A stretch of 64,000 nucleotides of DNA. It comes from Halorubrum rutilum. Lineage in GTDB: Archaea > Halobacteriota > Halobacteria > Halobacteriales > Haloferacaceae. The notes beneath the pieces were generated by a model that worked only from the letters and a program-made list of their open reading frames with translations, was not told the DNA's origin and ran no database searches. The translations under genes were made by a program, and so were the position numbers. The stretch lies in the NCBI RefSeq assembly GCF_024494565.1, contig NZ_JANHDN010000005.1:248001-312000 (forward strand), written 5' to 3'. Shown piece by piece: positions 35,259-44,945 of the stretch (positions are counted from its first letter, which is position 1; the number at the start of each line of letters is the position of its first letter).

Positions 35259-35876
35259 ATGGCAGTCGCGAACGAAGGCGGTCGTCGCGTCGCGGAGTTG
35301 GGATTCGTCGAGCGGGTTCGGCACCTCGCGGAGGCCGCGAATCCGGCGTTCGCGGCCGGGAGCCTCCTCGTGCCGCTGGCGTTTTTCGCCGCGAGCCTCG
35401 CGCTCGCGAGCACCGAACTGCTCTTCTACACGCACGTCGCCGCGGGCGCGGTGTGGTTCGGGTTCGCGCTGATCTTCCCGGCGATCATCGGGCCGACGCT
35501 GGGCGGGCTTGACGAGGAGGCGTCGGCCGCGGTGAACGCGGCTCTCATTCCGAAGGCCGTCTTCTTCCTCGTCGGCTTCTCGCTCACGACGGTGCTCTCG
35601 GGGACCGTCCTCCTGACGCCCGGCCTCGGGCTCGGCTACGGGTTCGCCGGGGCGTGGTCCGGGCTCGCGCTCGGCCTCGGCTGGGGGCTGTTCGCGTTCG
35701 GGCTGGCGGTGCCTCACCGCCTCCAGCTCAGCGCGTACTACGAGACGCTCTCGCCGGAGCCCGACGCCTCGCGGCTCGAATCGATCGAGAGGAAGAACCT
35801 CGTCGTCGGGCTGTTCGAGGCGGCCGTCATGCTCGCGCTGATCGTCCTGATGACCGGGTTCCGGCTGGGCGTCTGA
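35259..35876 (+). CDS. Integral membrane protein, unknown (DUF2269/CopD-like pattern)
   Basis: A 205-residue protein with five hydrophobic segments. TELLFYTHVAAGAVWFG resembles the His and Trp pattern of small membrane families such as DUF2269 or CopD-type proteins. A cytosolic N-terminus of about 30 residues precedes the first helix. No close family is certain. It converges on the carboxypeptidase gene with only one base between the two stop codons. Confidence 0.7.
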   Translation: MAVANEGGRRVAELGFVERVRHLAEAANPAFAAGSLLVPLAFFAASLALASTELLFYTHVAAGAVWFGFALIFPAIIGPTLGGLDEEASAAVNAALIPKAVFFLVGFSLTTVLSGTVLLTPGLGLGYGFAGAWSGLALGLGWGLFAFGLAVPHRLQLSAYYETLSPEPDASRLESIERKNLVVGLFEAAVMLALIVLMTGFRLGV

Positions 35877-35877
35877 G

Positions 35878-37404
35878 CTATAGCCCGTACAGCTCGCCGT
35901 ACTTCGCCTCGACGTAGTCGGTGAACGCGTCCGCCGAGAGCGCCTCGCCGGTCGCCCGCTCCACCAGCTCGTTCGTCTCGTAGCGCGAGCCGTGCCGGTG
36001 GACGTTCTCGCCGAGCCACGCCTGGAGGTCGTCGAAGTCGCCGTCGGCGACCTTCGCGTCGAGGTCGTCGATTTCTTCCTCGGCCGCTTCGAACAGCTGC
36101 GCGGCCATGACCGAGCCGAGCGAGTAGGTCGGGAAGTAGCCGAAGTTGCCGTGGCTCCAGTGGATGTCCTGGAGGCACCCCTCGCTGTCGGTGTCGGGCC
36201 GGATCCCGAGGTACCGCTCGTACTTGTCGTTCCAGACCTCGGGCACGTCCTCGACCGCGAGGTCGCCGCGGACCAGGTCGCGCTCGATCTCGAACCGGAC
36301 GACGATGTGGAGGTGGTAGGTGAGCTCGTCCGCCTCGACCCGGATGAGGTTGTCCTCGTACACCTGGTTGACCGCCTCGTAGGCGTCCTCGACCGTGGCC
36401 TCCTCGGTCTCCGGGAACCGCTCTTTGAACCGCGGGAGGAACAGCTCCCAGAACGCCCGGCTCCGGCCGACGTGGTTCTCCCAGAGCCGCGACTGCGACT
36501 CGTGGACCGAGAGGTCGCGGTCGTCGCCGAGCGGGGTCCCCCACTCCTCCCGCGGGAGCCCGAGGACGTACTGCGCGTGGCCGTACTCGTGGATCGTCGA
36601 GCCGATCGCGCCGAGCGGGTCGGACTCGTCGAACCGGGTGGTCACCCGGCAGTCGAACTGGTTCCCAGACGTGAACGGATGCGAGGAGACGTCGAGGCGG
36701 CCGCGGTCGAAGTCGTAGCCGACGAGTTCGAGCGCCTCGCGGGCGAGCGCCTCCTGCTCGTCCTCGGGGAAGGTCCCCTCGAAGGTGTCGACGGCGAGGT
36801 CCGCGTCGGACTCGCGGATCGCGTCGATCATGGGGACGAGCGTCTCGCGGAGCTCCTCCAGGATCGACTCGGCGCGACCGATCGAGAGGCAGGGCTCGTA
36901 CTCCTCGAAGAGGACCGCGTAGGGGTCCCGGTCGGGGTCGATATGCTCGGCGTACTCCCGCTTGAGCTCGACGTGCTTCTCCAGGTAGGGGGCGAACGCC
37001 TCGAAGTCGTCCTCGGCCTTCGCCTCCTCCCACGCCTGAAGCGCCTCCGAGCCGGTCTCGGAGATCTCCTCGACGAGCTCGACCGGGACGGCGTCGGCGC
37101 GCTCGTACTCGCGGCGGACCTCGCGGAGGACCGCCTCTCGTTCGTCGGTGAGCTCGGCGCCGTCGAGCGCGTCGAGCAGCTCGCCGGTCTCCTCGTCGGT
37201 GATCATGTCGTGTCGGACCGACGAGAGCGCCGAGAGCTGCTTCGACCGGGCGGGCGTGCCGCCCTCGGGCATCATCACCTGCTGGTCCCACCCGAGCACG
37301 CCGGCGGCGCTCCCGACCGCGTTCCAGCGGCGAACGCGGTCTAGGAGGGCCTCGTACGCCTCGGGGGCGTCGGTCGCGTCGTCGGCCGCGGCTTCCGTTG
37401 CCAT
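35878..37404 (-). CDS. M32-family metallocarboxypeptidase (Taq type)
   Basis: A 508-residue zinc carboxypeptidase. The zinc site is STIHEYGHAQYV (HExxH), with HESQSRLWENHVGRSRAFW carrying the downstream Glu ligand, and GVLGWDQQVMMPEGGTPARS is the N-terminal family motif. It removes C-terminal residues from peptides in the cytosol. The ATG at 37404 fits the family length; the much longer frame upstream is unrelated. Confidence 0.95.
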   Translation of the reverse strand: MATEAAADDATDAPEAYEALLDRVRRWNAVGSAAGVLGWDQQVMMPEGGTPARSKQLSALSSVRHDMITDEETGELLDALDGAELTDEREAVLREVRREYERADAVPVELVEEISETGSEALQAWEEAKAEDDFEAFAPYLEKHVELKREYAEHIDPDRDPYAVLFEEYEPCLSIGRAESILEELRETLVPMIDAIRESDADLAVDTFEGTFPEDEQEALAREALELVGYDFDRGRLDVSSHPFTSGNQFDCRVTTRFDESDPLGAIGSTIHEYGHAQYVLGLPREEWGTPLGDDRDLSVHESQSRLWENHVGRSRAFWELFLPRFKERFPETEEATVEDAYEAVNQVYEDNLIRVEADELTYHLHIVVRFEIERDLVRGDLAVEDVPEVWNDKYERYLGIRPDTDSEGCLQDIHWSHGNFGYFPTYSLGSVMAAQLFEAAEEEIDDLDAKVADGDFDDLQAWLGENVHRHGSRYETNELVERATGEALSADAFTDYVEAKYGELYGL

Positions 37405-37515
37405 ACGCCATGGATCGGCCGCGTCGGTTAAGAAGGGACCGAACACGGACTCCTCGGAGCGGCCCGCCCCCGAGCGCGACCTATTTCCGGCCGGCCGCCG
37501 AACCGCCGGCAACGG

Positions 37516-38565
37516 ATGGACATCGACGAGGACACCATCGACCTGCGATCCGACACCGTCACCGCGCCGTCGGCCGAGATGCGCGAGGCGGCCGCGACCG
37601 CCGAGGTCGGCGACGACGTGTACCGCGACGACCCGACCGTCAACGAGCTGGAGCGCCGCGCCGCCGAGGCGGTCGGCGCCGAGGCCGCCCTCTACGTCCC
37701 CTCCGGGACGATGGCGAACCAGATCGCCGTCCACGTCCACACGGAGCCGGGCGAGGAGCTCCTCCTGGAGCGCGAGTCGCACATCTACCGGTGGGAGCTC
37801 GCCGGCGCGGCGAAGCTCTCCGGCGCGCAGACACGGACGGTCGACGCCGGCGAACGCTGCGTCCCGACCCCGGAGGAGGTGCGCGAGGGGCTCGTGAGCG
37901 AGGACCTCCACCGCCCCGGCACCGGCCTCCTGTCGCTGGAGAACACCCACAACTACCGCGGTGGGGTCGCGGTCCCCGTCGAGGGGATCGCCGCGGCCGC
38001 CGACGTCGCCCGCGACGCCGGCGTGCCGGTCCACCTCGACGGCGCCCGCCTGTTCAACGCCGCGGTCGCGCTCGGCGTCGACGCGAGCGCGATCGTCGAC
38101 CCGGTCGACAGCGTCACCTTCTGCCTCTCGAAGGGGCTCGGCGCGCCGGTCGGCTCGGTCCTCGCCGGCGACGAGGGGTTCATCGAGGAGGCGCGCCGCG
38201 TCCGGAAGCTGTTCGGCGGCGGGATGCGACAGGCCGGGATGATCGCCGCGCCCGGCCTCCTCGCCTTGGAGAACGTCGACCGGCTCGCCGAGGACCACGC
38301 GAACGCCGAGCGGCTCGCCGCCGGGCTCGACGCGCTCGACGGGGTGAACGCGCCCGCGCCGGACACCAACATCGTCGTCGCGCACTCCGACGAGGCCGAG
38401 ATTCCGGCCGCCGACCTCGTGGAGGCCTGCAAGGCGGCCGGCGTCGGTTGCGTCGAGTTCGACGAGCACACGACGCGGTTCACGACCCACCTCGACGTCC
38501 ACGCGGACGACGTCGAGGAGGCGGTCGACCGGATCGGCGACGCGGTCGCGGCGCTGTCGGCCTGA
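37516..38565 (+). CDS. Low-specificity L-threonine aldolase
   Basis: A 349-residue fold-type I PLP enzyme that splits threonine or allo-threonine to glycine and acetaldehyde. [18 protein letters not shown] is the N-terminal signature, [15 protein letters not shown] the cofactor region and [18 protein letters not shown] holds the PLP Lys. Its product glycine would feed the glycine cleavage system. It is divergent from the carboxypeptidase. Confidence 0.93.
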   Translation: MDIDEDTIDLRSDTVTAPSAEMREAAATAEVGDDVYRDDPTVNELERRAAEAVGAEAALYVPSGTMANQIAVHVHTEPGEELLLERESHIYRWELAGAAKLSGAQTRTVDAGERCVPTPEEVREGLVSEDLHRPGTGLLSLENTHNYRGGVAVPVEGIAAAADVARDAGVPVHLDGARLFNAAVALGVDASAIVDPVDSVTFCLSKGLGAPVGSVLAGDEGFIEEARRVRKLFGGGMRQAGMIAAPGLLALENVDRLAEDHANAERLAAGLDALDGVNAPAPDTNIVVAHSDEAEIPAADLVEACKAAGVGCVEFDEHTTRFTTHLDVHADDVEEAVDRIGDAVAALSA

Positions 38566-38695
38566 GGGGGCGGCGGTGCCGTCAGCTCGGGGAGGCGTCC
38601 GTCCGCGGCCCGGAGTCGCCCGACCGGCGCGCACGCCACGGAAACGTTCAACTCGGCGGGCGACGTACGCGGGGCCATGGAACCGATATCGACCG

Positions 38696-39112
38696 GTGCG
38701 GCGTCGCGGTCCAGGCGAACCGAGGTGGCCGGCGCCCGTCCCTGAGGTCGTCGGCGTCGACATCAGCGGCCGCCACGAGGAGGACGGCGAGTACCTGATG
38801 GTCGCGGCCGCGGTCCGCGCCCGGATCGACTCGACCCGGATCCGGTCGGTCGAGGGGACGGGGTTCGCCGCCGCGCGCGAGGGGCCCTCGCTCGACGCGA
38901 CGCTCGAGCTCGTGGCGACCGCGGTCGGGAACTTGCCGGAGCCGCCGGACGGCCCGATCGTCGCGGAGCACGGCGAGTTCTACGAGGAGCCGGCCGAGCG
39001 GGTCGGGCCGAGCTTCCGACCCGAGTTTAAATACGTCGAGAGCATAGGGGAGCGCGAAACAGTGCAGGCAGCACACCACGCCGCGTACGCCGCCCGAGAC
39101 CTCCTCTTATGA
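38696..39112 (+). CDS. DUF2209-like archaeal protein, start uncertain
   Basis: About 138 residues. The recognisable part begins EVVGVDISGRHEEDGEYLM and continues to a C-terminus rich in Glu and Ala; I recall this as archaeal DUF2209, function unknown. No ATG opens this frame near the conserved part. GTG 38696 is the only close start, giving a 19-residue Arg/Pro-rich leader. An ATG at 38677 in another frame reads MEPISTGAASRS and hits a TGA at 38743. Removing one C from the CCC at 38740-38742 would fuse it to the conserved part. It overlaps hflX by 4 nt. Confidence 0.55.
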   Translation: MRRRGPGEPRWPAPVPEVVGVDISGRHEEDGEYLMVAAAVRARIDSTRIRSVEGTGFAAAREGPSLDATLELVATAVGNLPEPPDGPIVAEHGEFYEEPAERVGPSFRPEFKYVESIGERETVQAAHHAAYAARDLLL

Positions 39113-40464
39113 CGGGGAGCGTCGAGGGCGCGGACGCCGACGCGGACGCCGAATCGGTCCCCCGAGAGCGGCGGGCGGTCGTCGCCAAGCGCGTCGACGC
39201 CGGCGACGCCGACCTGGCCGAGATCCGCCAGCTCGCCGCGGCCGCGGGGTACGAGGTCGTCGGCGAGCTCTCGCAGACCCGCACCGAGGACGCCGCGTTC
39301 ATGTTCGGCGAGGGGAAGGTCGCGGAGCTGCGCGAGCTCGTCCGCCGGACCGACGCCGGCGCCGTCATCGTCGACAACGACGTGGGGCCCTACCAGACGT
39401 TCAACGTCGGCGGGAAGCTCCCCGAGGGCGTCGAGGTGATCGACCGGTTCACGCTCATCCTCGAGATCTTCGGCCAGCGCGCCAACACCCGGAAGGCGCA
39501 GCTGCAGGTCGAGCTCGCCGAGCTCCGGTACGAGCTCCCGCGCGCCGAGGCGAAGGCGAGCCTCGCGAAGCGCGACGAGCGCCCCGGGTTCATGGGGCTC
39601 GGCGAGTACGACGAGAGCGTCGAGCGCGACATCAAACGCCAGATCTCCGAGATCCGCGACGAGCTGGAGTCGATCGCGGAGAAGGAGGAGGCGCGCCGCG
39701 AGCAGCGCCGCGACTCCGGCTTCGACCTGGTCGCGCTCGCGGGGTACACCAACGCCGGGAAATCGACGCTGATGCGCCGGCTCGCGGCCGAGATCGACGT
39801 CGACGAGAACGCCGACCGCCACCCCGACCTCGACACCACCGCCGAGTCGCAGGACATGCTGTTCACCACGCTCGGCACCACCACGCGCCGCGCCGAGATG
39901 GAGAAGCGCGACGTCCTGCTCACCGACACGGTCGGGTTCATCGCGGACCTGCCCCACTGGCTCGTGGAGTCGTTCGAGTCGACGCTCGACTCCGTCTACC
40001 GCGCCGACCTCGTGCTGCTCGTCGTCGACGCGAGCGAGCCTGTCGAGGCGATGCGCGAGAAGCTCGTCACGAGCCACGACACCCTCTACGAGCGCAACGA
40101 GGCCCCCGTCGTCACGGTGTTCAACAAGGTCGACCGGCTCGCGCCCGGCGAGCTCGCCGACAAGCGCGGCGCGCTCTCGGGCGTCGCGCCGGACCCGGTC
40201 GCCGTCTCGGCGAAGACGGGCGCGGGCGTCGCGGAGCTGCGCGACCGCGTCGAGGCCGAGCTCCCCGACTGGGAGCGCGAGCGGCTCGTCCTTCCCGTCT
40301 CCGACGAGGCGATGAGCCTCGTCTCGTGGATCCACGACCACGGCCACGTCGACGAGGAGTCGTACGCGAGCGACCAGGTGACCGTCGACTTCGAGGCCAA
40401 GCCCTCGGTCGTGGCCCGCGCCCGGTCGAAGGCGGCGGGGCTCGCGCCCGCGGAGTCGACGTAG
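39109..40464 (+). CDS. hflX: Ribosome-associated GTPase HflX
   Basis: A 451-residue GTPase that binds and splits stalled ribosomes. The N-terminal domain has AEIRQLAAAAGYEVVGELSQ and ELRELVRRTDAGAVIVDNDV, followed by the coiled-coil linker with ANTRKAQLQVELAELRYELP. The GTPase motifs are GYTNAGKST (G1), LFTTLGTTTRR (G2), LLTDTVGFI (G3) and FNKVD (G4). It starts at the ATGA overlap with the preceding gene. Confidence 0.95.
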   Translation: MTGSVEGADADADAESVPRERRAVVAKRVDAGDADLAEIRQLAAAAGYEVVGELSQTRTEDAAFMFGEGKVAELRELVRRTDAGAVIVDNDVGPYQTFNVGGKLPEGVEVIDRFTLILEIFGQRANTRKAQLQVELAELRYELPRAEAKASLAKRDERPGFMGLGEYDESVERDIKRQISEIRDELESIAEKEEARREQRRDSGFDLVALAGYTNAGKSTLMRRLAAEIDVDENADRHPDLDTTAESQDMLFTTLGTTTRRAEMEKRDVLLTDTVGFIADLPHWLVESFESTLDSVYRADLVLLVVDASEPVEAMREKLVTSHDTLYERNEAPVVTVFNKVDRLAPGELADKRGALSGVAPDPVAVSAKTGAGVAELRDRVEAELPDWERERLVLPVSDEAMSLVSWIHDHGHVDEESYASDQVTVDFEAKPSVVARARSKAAGLAPAEST

Positions 40465-40557
40465 ACGACTCGGCGGCGCCCCCCTCCCCCGGTCGGCCCC
40501 TCTCATCTCCCGGGGTTTCGGACAAAGTATACATTCCTTCACTTGCGAACGGATACC

Positions 40558-42516
40558 ATGGACGACGCCGGAGTCGACGGCCGACGGCGGGACCGACTCG
40601 TCGCCGACGACGACGCGGTCGAGCCGCCGACCGGGTTCAGCGAGCGGGCCGTCGCGAGCGATGAGGGGGTGTACGACGCGTTCGCGGCCGAGGGGCCGGC
40701 GGCCTGGCGCCGGGCCGCCGACCTCCTCGACTGGGAGCGCCCGTACGAGACGGTGCTCGACGACGGCGATCCGCCCTTCTACGAGTGGTTCCCGGACGGC
40801 CGGCTCAACGCCGCGGCCAACTGCGTCGATCGGCACCTCGACGAGCGCGGGAACCAGCTCGCGATCCGGTGGTTCGGCAAGCGCGGCGAGCGGCGATCGT
40901 ACACGTACCGCGACCTCCACCGCGAGGTGAACGCGCTCGCGGCCGGGCTGCGGGAGCTCGGCGTCGCGGAGGACGACGTGGTGACGCTGTACCTCCCGAT
41001 GGTCCCGGAGCTGCCGATCGCGATGCTGGCGTGCGCCCGGATCGGCGCGCCACACAACGTCGTCTTCGCGGGGCTCTCGGCGGAGGCGCTGGCGACGCGG
41101 CTCGACGCGGCCGACTCGTCGTACCTGATCACCTGCGACGGCTACTACCGCCGGGAGGACGCGTTCAACCAGAAGTCGAAGGCGGACAACGCCCGGCTCC
41201 GGGCCGACGCCGACCTCGCGGCGACGGTCGTCGTCGACCGGCTCGGGGACGCGCTCGACGTGTCGCTCGGCGACGACGAGCACGGGTACGAGCCGCTCGT
41301 CGACGCGCACGACGGCGAGACGGTCGACCCGGTCGCGCGCGACGCCACCGACCTCCTCTTCGTCATGTACACCTCCGGGACCACGGGGCGCCCGAAGGGC
41401 GTCGAGCACGCGACCGGCGGCTACCTCGCGCACGTCGCGTGGACCACCCGGAACGTCCTCGATGTCAGACCCGAGGACACCTACTGGTGCGCCGCCGACA
41501 TCGGGTGGATCACCGGCCACTCCTACGGCGTGTACGGTCCGCTGTCGGTCGGGACCACGACCGTCCTCTACGAGGGGTCCCCGGACTACCCGGACCGCGA
41601 CCGCGTCTGGGACCTGATCGAGCGCAACGCGGTCAGCGTCTTCTACACCTCCCCCACCGCGATCCGGTCGTTCATGAAGTGGGGCGCGGAGTACCCCGAC
41701 CGCCACGACCTCTCGTCGATCCGCCTGCTGGGCACTGTCGGGGAGTCGATCACCCCGAAGGCGTGGCGCTGGTACCGCGAGCACGTCGGCGGGAGCGAGG
41801 CCCCGGTCGTCGACACGTGGTGGCAGACCGAGACGGGCGCCATCGCGCTCGCGACGCTGCCGGGGGTCACGCCGATGAAACCGGGGAAGGTCGGCCCGCC
41901 GCTGCCCGGCATCGACGCGCGCGTCGTCGACGAGGACGGGGAGCCGGTCGACCCGGGCGAACCGGGGTACCTCACGATCGACTCGCCGTGGCCCGGCATG
42001 CTGCGCGGGCTCCGCGAGGGCGACGAGCGCTACCGCCGCGAGTACTGGGTCGAGGCCGAGGACGGCTGGCGCTACCGCACCGGCGACGGCGCGACCGTCG
42101 ACGAGGACGGCTACGTAACCATTCTCGGTCGCGTCGACGACGTGATCAACGTGCGGGCGCGGCGGTTCAACACCGCCGAGCTGGAGTCGGCGATCGTCGG
42201 CGTCGAGGGCGTCACGGAGGCCGCGGTCGTCGGCGACGGCGACGGCGACATCGTCGCCTACGTGACGACCCGGAGCGACGTCGAGCCGGACGAGGCCCTC
42301 AGGGCGGCGATCGGCGACGAGCTGGCCCGCTCCGTCGGCGACCTCGCCCGCGCGGACCGGACCGTGTTCACCCCGGACCTCCCGAAGACGCGCTCGGGGA
42401 AGATCATGCGCCGCCTGCTGGAGGACATCGCCCGGGGCGAGGAGTTCGGCGACGTCAGCGCGCTCCGGAACCCCGAGGTCGTCGGCGAGATCGAGTCGTC
42501 GGTTCGCGAGGAGTAA
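40558..42516 (+). CDS. Acetyl-CoA-synthetase-like AMP-forming acyl-CoA synthetase, divergent paralogue
   Basis: A 652-residue ligase. MYTSGTTGRPKGVEH is the AMP/ATP loop, VDTWWQTETGAIA the acyl-pocket Trp and adenylate motif, and PKTRSGKIMRRLL the C-terminal catalytic Lys. The hinge/A8 region reads DVINVRARRFNTAELES, where the paralogue at 44946 and canonical enzymes have DVLNVSGHRLGTMEIES. Substrate choice or CoA step may therefore differ. ATG 40558 (MDDAGVDG) is preferred to a TTG upstream. Confidence 0.88.
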   Translation: MDDAGVDGRRRDRLVADDDAVEPPTGFSERAVASDEGVYDAFAAEGPAAWRRAADLLDWERPYETVLDDGDPPFYEWFPDGRLNAAANCVDRHLDERGNQLAIRWFGKRGERRSYTYRDLHREVNALAAGLRELGVAEDDVVTLYLPMVPELPIAMLACARIGAPHNVVFAGLSAEALATRLDAADSSYLITCDGYYRREDAFNQKSKADNARLRADADLAATVVVDRLGDALDVSLGDDEHGYEPLVDAHDGETVDPVARDATDLLFVMYTSGTTGRPKGVEHATGGYLAHVAWTTRNVLDVRPEDTYWCAADIGWITGHSYGVYGPLSVGTTTVLYEGSPDYPDRDRVWDLIERNAVSVFYTSPTAIRSFMKWGAEYPDRHDLSSIRLLGTVGESITPKAWRWYREHVGGSEAPVVDTWWQTETGAIALATLPGVTPMKPGKVGPPLPGIDARVVDEDGEPVDPGEPGYLTIDSPWPGMLRGLREGDERYRREYWVEAEDGWRYRTGDGATVDEDGYVTILGRVDDVINVRARRFNTAELESAIVGVEGVTEAAVVGDGDGDIVAYVTTRSDVEPDEALRAAIGDELARSVGDLARADRTVFTPDLPKTRSGKIMRRLLEDIARGEEFGDVSALRNPEVVGEIESSVREE

Positions 42517-42588
42517 CCACAAATAGTTTCTTTGAAGATAGTTAGAAACGTCTATGGGTTTCTTAAGCGTCGCGTCCGACCCGTCGGT

Positions 42589-42825
42589 ATGGGAACGCTC
42601 GTCTCCCGCTCCGCGCTTCACGACCGGAAGCGAGCGGTCGCGAAGACCCTCTGCTACCGCGCGCTCATGGTCGCGATCACGGTGCTCGTGGCGTGGGCGG
42701 TCGTCGGAGACGCGGGCGCCGCCGTGAACATCGGACTCGTGGCCAACGTCGTCAAGACCGCGACGTACTACGCGTACGAGCGGCTGTGGGACCACGTCGC
42801 CTGGGGGATCGCCGACGGCGTCTGA
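42589..42825 (+). CDS. Small DUF2061 membrane protein
   Basis: A 78-residue protein. KRAVAKTLCYRALMVAITVL starts the first helix and NIGLVANVVKTATYYAYERL the second, ending with WDHVAWG, the DUF2061 signature (KTxxYYxxERxW). Function unknown; in bacteria it is sometimes fused to sulfate-assimilation enzymes. A TTCTTAAG box is about 27 nt before ATG 42589. Confidence 0.85.
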   Translation: MGTLVSRSALHDRKRAVAKTLCYRALMVAITVLVAWAVVGDAGAAVNIGLVANVVKTATYYAYERLWDHVAWGIADGV

Positions 42826-43016
42826 GGGGGTCGTCCTCGCCCCGGCGGAGCGAAGCTCGTTTCGTAAATAATTCGAAAACCGAAACAGAACGCGGTCGGG
42901 ATTACCCGCTCAACACCGTTTTTCCGGGTCCGTCGAGAGTATATTAGCTTTAGAGCCGTTTGAGTGGAGACGGGCGGAACTCTTTTGCTTCGGGTTTCTA
43001 TGTATTTACGAAACCG

Positions 43017-44801
43017 ATGGTCACCGAGCTCGACGCCGACGCGTACGACGCGCTCGTGGCCGCCGCCGAGACGTACCGCGCCGCGGTCGCGGTTCGACTC
43101 GCCGGCGAGGCCGGGCTGCGGACCGCCGAGATACCCCGCGTCGCGCCGCGGCACCTCCGGGGCCCGGGGGTCGCCTCGGAGGTGTGTCTCCTCGCGGTCC
43201 CGGCCGACGACACGGGGGAGACGATCGACCGCGAGACCGCCGTCCCGGCCTCGCTGGCGGCCGAGCTCCGACGGTACGCCGAGAGCGAGGGGCTCGGCGC
43301 GGGAGAGCCGTTCGTCGGCGTCTCGCCCCGCCGCGTCCAGATGATCGTGAGCGGGACCGCCGAGCGGGCGGCGGCGCGGAGCGGCGGCGCGGTCCCGGCC
43401 GACGTCACGCCCCGCGACCTCCGCCGCGCCTTCGCGCGCCGGCTGCTCGTCGACCGCGGCGTCGATCCCCACGCCGTGCGCGAGGCCGGGGGGTGGGAGA
43501 CGATGGGGACGCTGGACGAGTTCCTCGGCCCGCTCGACGGGCGGGAGATCGCCGAGGCGTTCGCCGCCGCCGGGGCCGTCGGGACCGGCGGGGCCGCCGG
43601 AGGGGCGGGGACCGCCGGAGGGGCGGGGACCGCCGAGAGCGCCGAGGCGACCGGCGACCCGGACGGGGGAGAGCCGACCGCGCTCGGCGGGTTCGAGGCC
43701 CTCGCCGACGGCGAGGACCGGAGTTCGCCGCTCGCGACCGTCCCGGAGCGGCTGGCCGAGTCGGATCGGTGGGCCGAGGCGTGGGTGGTCCGCGGGTCGA
43801 CCGACGGCGGCCGGACGGAGGTCGTCGGCGCCGCGGGCGTCGAGCGGGAGGTCCTCGTCGACCGCGGCGTCACGCGGGAGGGCCCGTGGCTCGACGCGAT
43901 CGAGGCGGGCGACCCGGTCCTGACGGACGGCGAGCCGACCGCCGACGGGCGACCGGGGATCGCCGTCCCGGCGAGCTACCGGGACGTGACGCACGGCGCG
44001 CTCTGCGTCGTCGCCGCCGACGGAACGCCCGTCTCGACGGCCGAGCGGCGGGAGCTGGTCGCGCTCGGCCGGTGTCTCGGTTGGGCGGTGACGGCCGGCC
44101 GGTGGCGGGACCTCCTCCACTCCGACGCCGTCACCGAGGTCGAGTTCCACACCGCAGACGACGGGGCCTTCCTCGCCCTCGCGAGCGACGCCCTCGGCTG
44201 TCGGATCGAGCTCGACTCCACCGTCGGCGTCACCGACGAGGCCTCTCGGCTGTACCTCTCCGCCGCCGGGGCGAGGCCGCAGGGCGTCGCCGACGTCGTC
44301 GACGACGCCGACGGCGTCTCCGACCTGCGGGTGATCGAGACCAGAGAGGACGGCTGCGCGGTGTCCGTGCGCGTCGAGGGCGGGTCGGCGGTGCGAACGC
44401 TCACGGAGCACGGCGCGACCGTCCGCGACGCGACCGCGGAGGACGGCCGCGTGCGAGTCGTCGCCGATCTGCCCGAGGGCGCCGACGTCAGGCCGGTGGC
44501 CGACGGGCTCCGGGCGGCCTTCGACGACGCCCGGCTCGCGAGCAAGGAGTCCGTCGCCCGGTCGTCGCGCTCCGAGTCCTCGTTCCGCGAGGGGGTCGCG
44601 GAGCGGTTCACCGACCGCCAGTGGGCCGCGCTGTCGGCCGCGTACCACGGCGGCTACTTCGACTGGCCCCGGGAGAGCACGGCCGAGGAGGTCGCCGACG
44701 CGATGGACGTCTCCTCCCCGACGTTCCACAACCACCTCCGGAAGGCCCAGCGCGCGCTCCTCGACGGCCTCTTCGAGCGGGACGACCGGGAGCGGCCCTG
44801 A
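43017..44801 (+). CDS. HTH-10 (Bat-type) regulator with degenerate tyrosine-recombinase domain
   Basis: A 594-residue protein. Residues 1-175 look like the catalytic half of a tyrosine recombinase: GEAGLRTAEI (Arg I, 35), TPRDLRRAFARRLL (Arg II, 136) and GGW (160). The HxxR His is Arg133 and no nucleophile Tyr follows. A Gly/Ala linker leads to a GAF-like sensor (about 235-360), then the Bat-type beta domain, and the C-terminal HTH-10 with FTDRQWAALSAAYHGGYFDW. It lies between two acetyl-CoA-synthetase genes and is likely their regulator. TATATTAGC at 42940-42948 is a possible promoter. Confidence 0.82.
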   Translation: MVTELDADAYDALVAAAETYRAAVAVRLAGEAGLRTAEIPRVAPRHLRGPGVASEVCLLAVPADDTGETIDRETAVPASLAAELRRYAESEGLGAGEPFVGVSPRRVQMIVSGTAERAAARSGGAVPADVTPRDLRRAFARRLLVDRGVDPHAVREAGGWETMGTLDEFLGPLDGREIAEAFAAAGAVGTGGAAGGAGTAGGAGTAESAEATGDPDGGEPTALGGFEALADGEDRSSPLATVPERLAESDRWAEAWVVRGSTDGGRTEVVGAAGVEREVLVDRGVTREGPWLDAIEAGDPVLTDGEPTADGRPGIAVPASYRDVTHGALCVVAADGTPVSTAERRELVALGRCLGWAVTAGRWRDLLHSDAVTEVEFHTADDGAFLALASDALGCRIELDSTVGVTDEASRLYLSAAGARPQGVADVVDDADGVSDLRVIETREDGCAVSVRVEGGSAVRTLTEHGATVRDATAEDGRVRVVADLPEGADVRPVADGLRAAFDDARLASKESVARSSRSESSFREGVAERFTDRQWAALSAAYHGGYFDWPRESTAEEVADAMDVSSPTFHNHLRKAQRALLDGLFERDDRERP

Positions 44802-44910
44802 AGCCGGATCCGGGCCTCCCGGCGCGGGTGCCGCGGCGCCCGATCCGGACCCGAGACGGCCGCGAGCGGCGCCGCGAATCCGTCACGATTTTTCGTATTT
44901 AGCGCCAGCG

Positions 44911-44916
44911 TTTATA
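44911..44916 (+). promoter_or_regulatory. TATA box candidate for acs
   Basis: TTTATA starts 35 nt and ends 30 nt before the acs ATG at 44946. The AT-rich context TTTTTCGTATTTAGCG lies just upstream, a strong haloarchaeal core promoter by eye. Confidence 0.5.
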
Positions 44917-44945
44917 TGGCGAGATCGGTTGGATACGACCGTACC

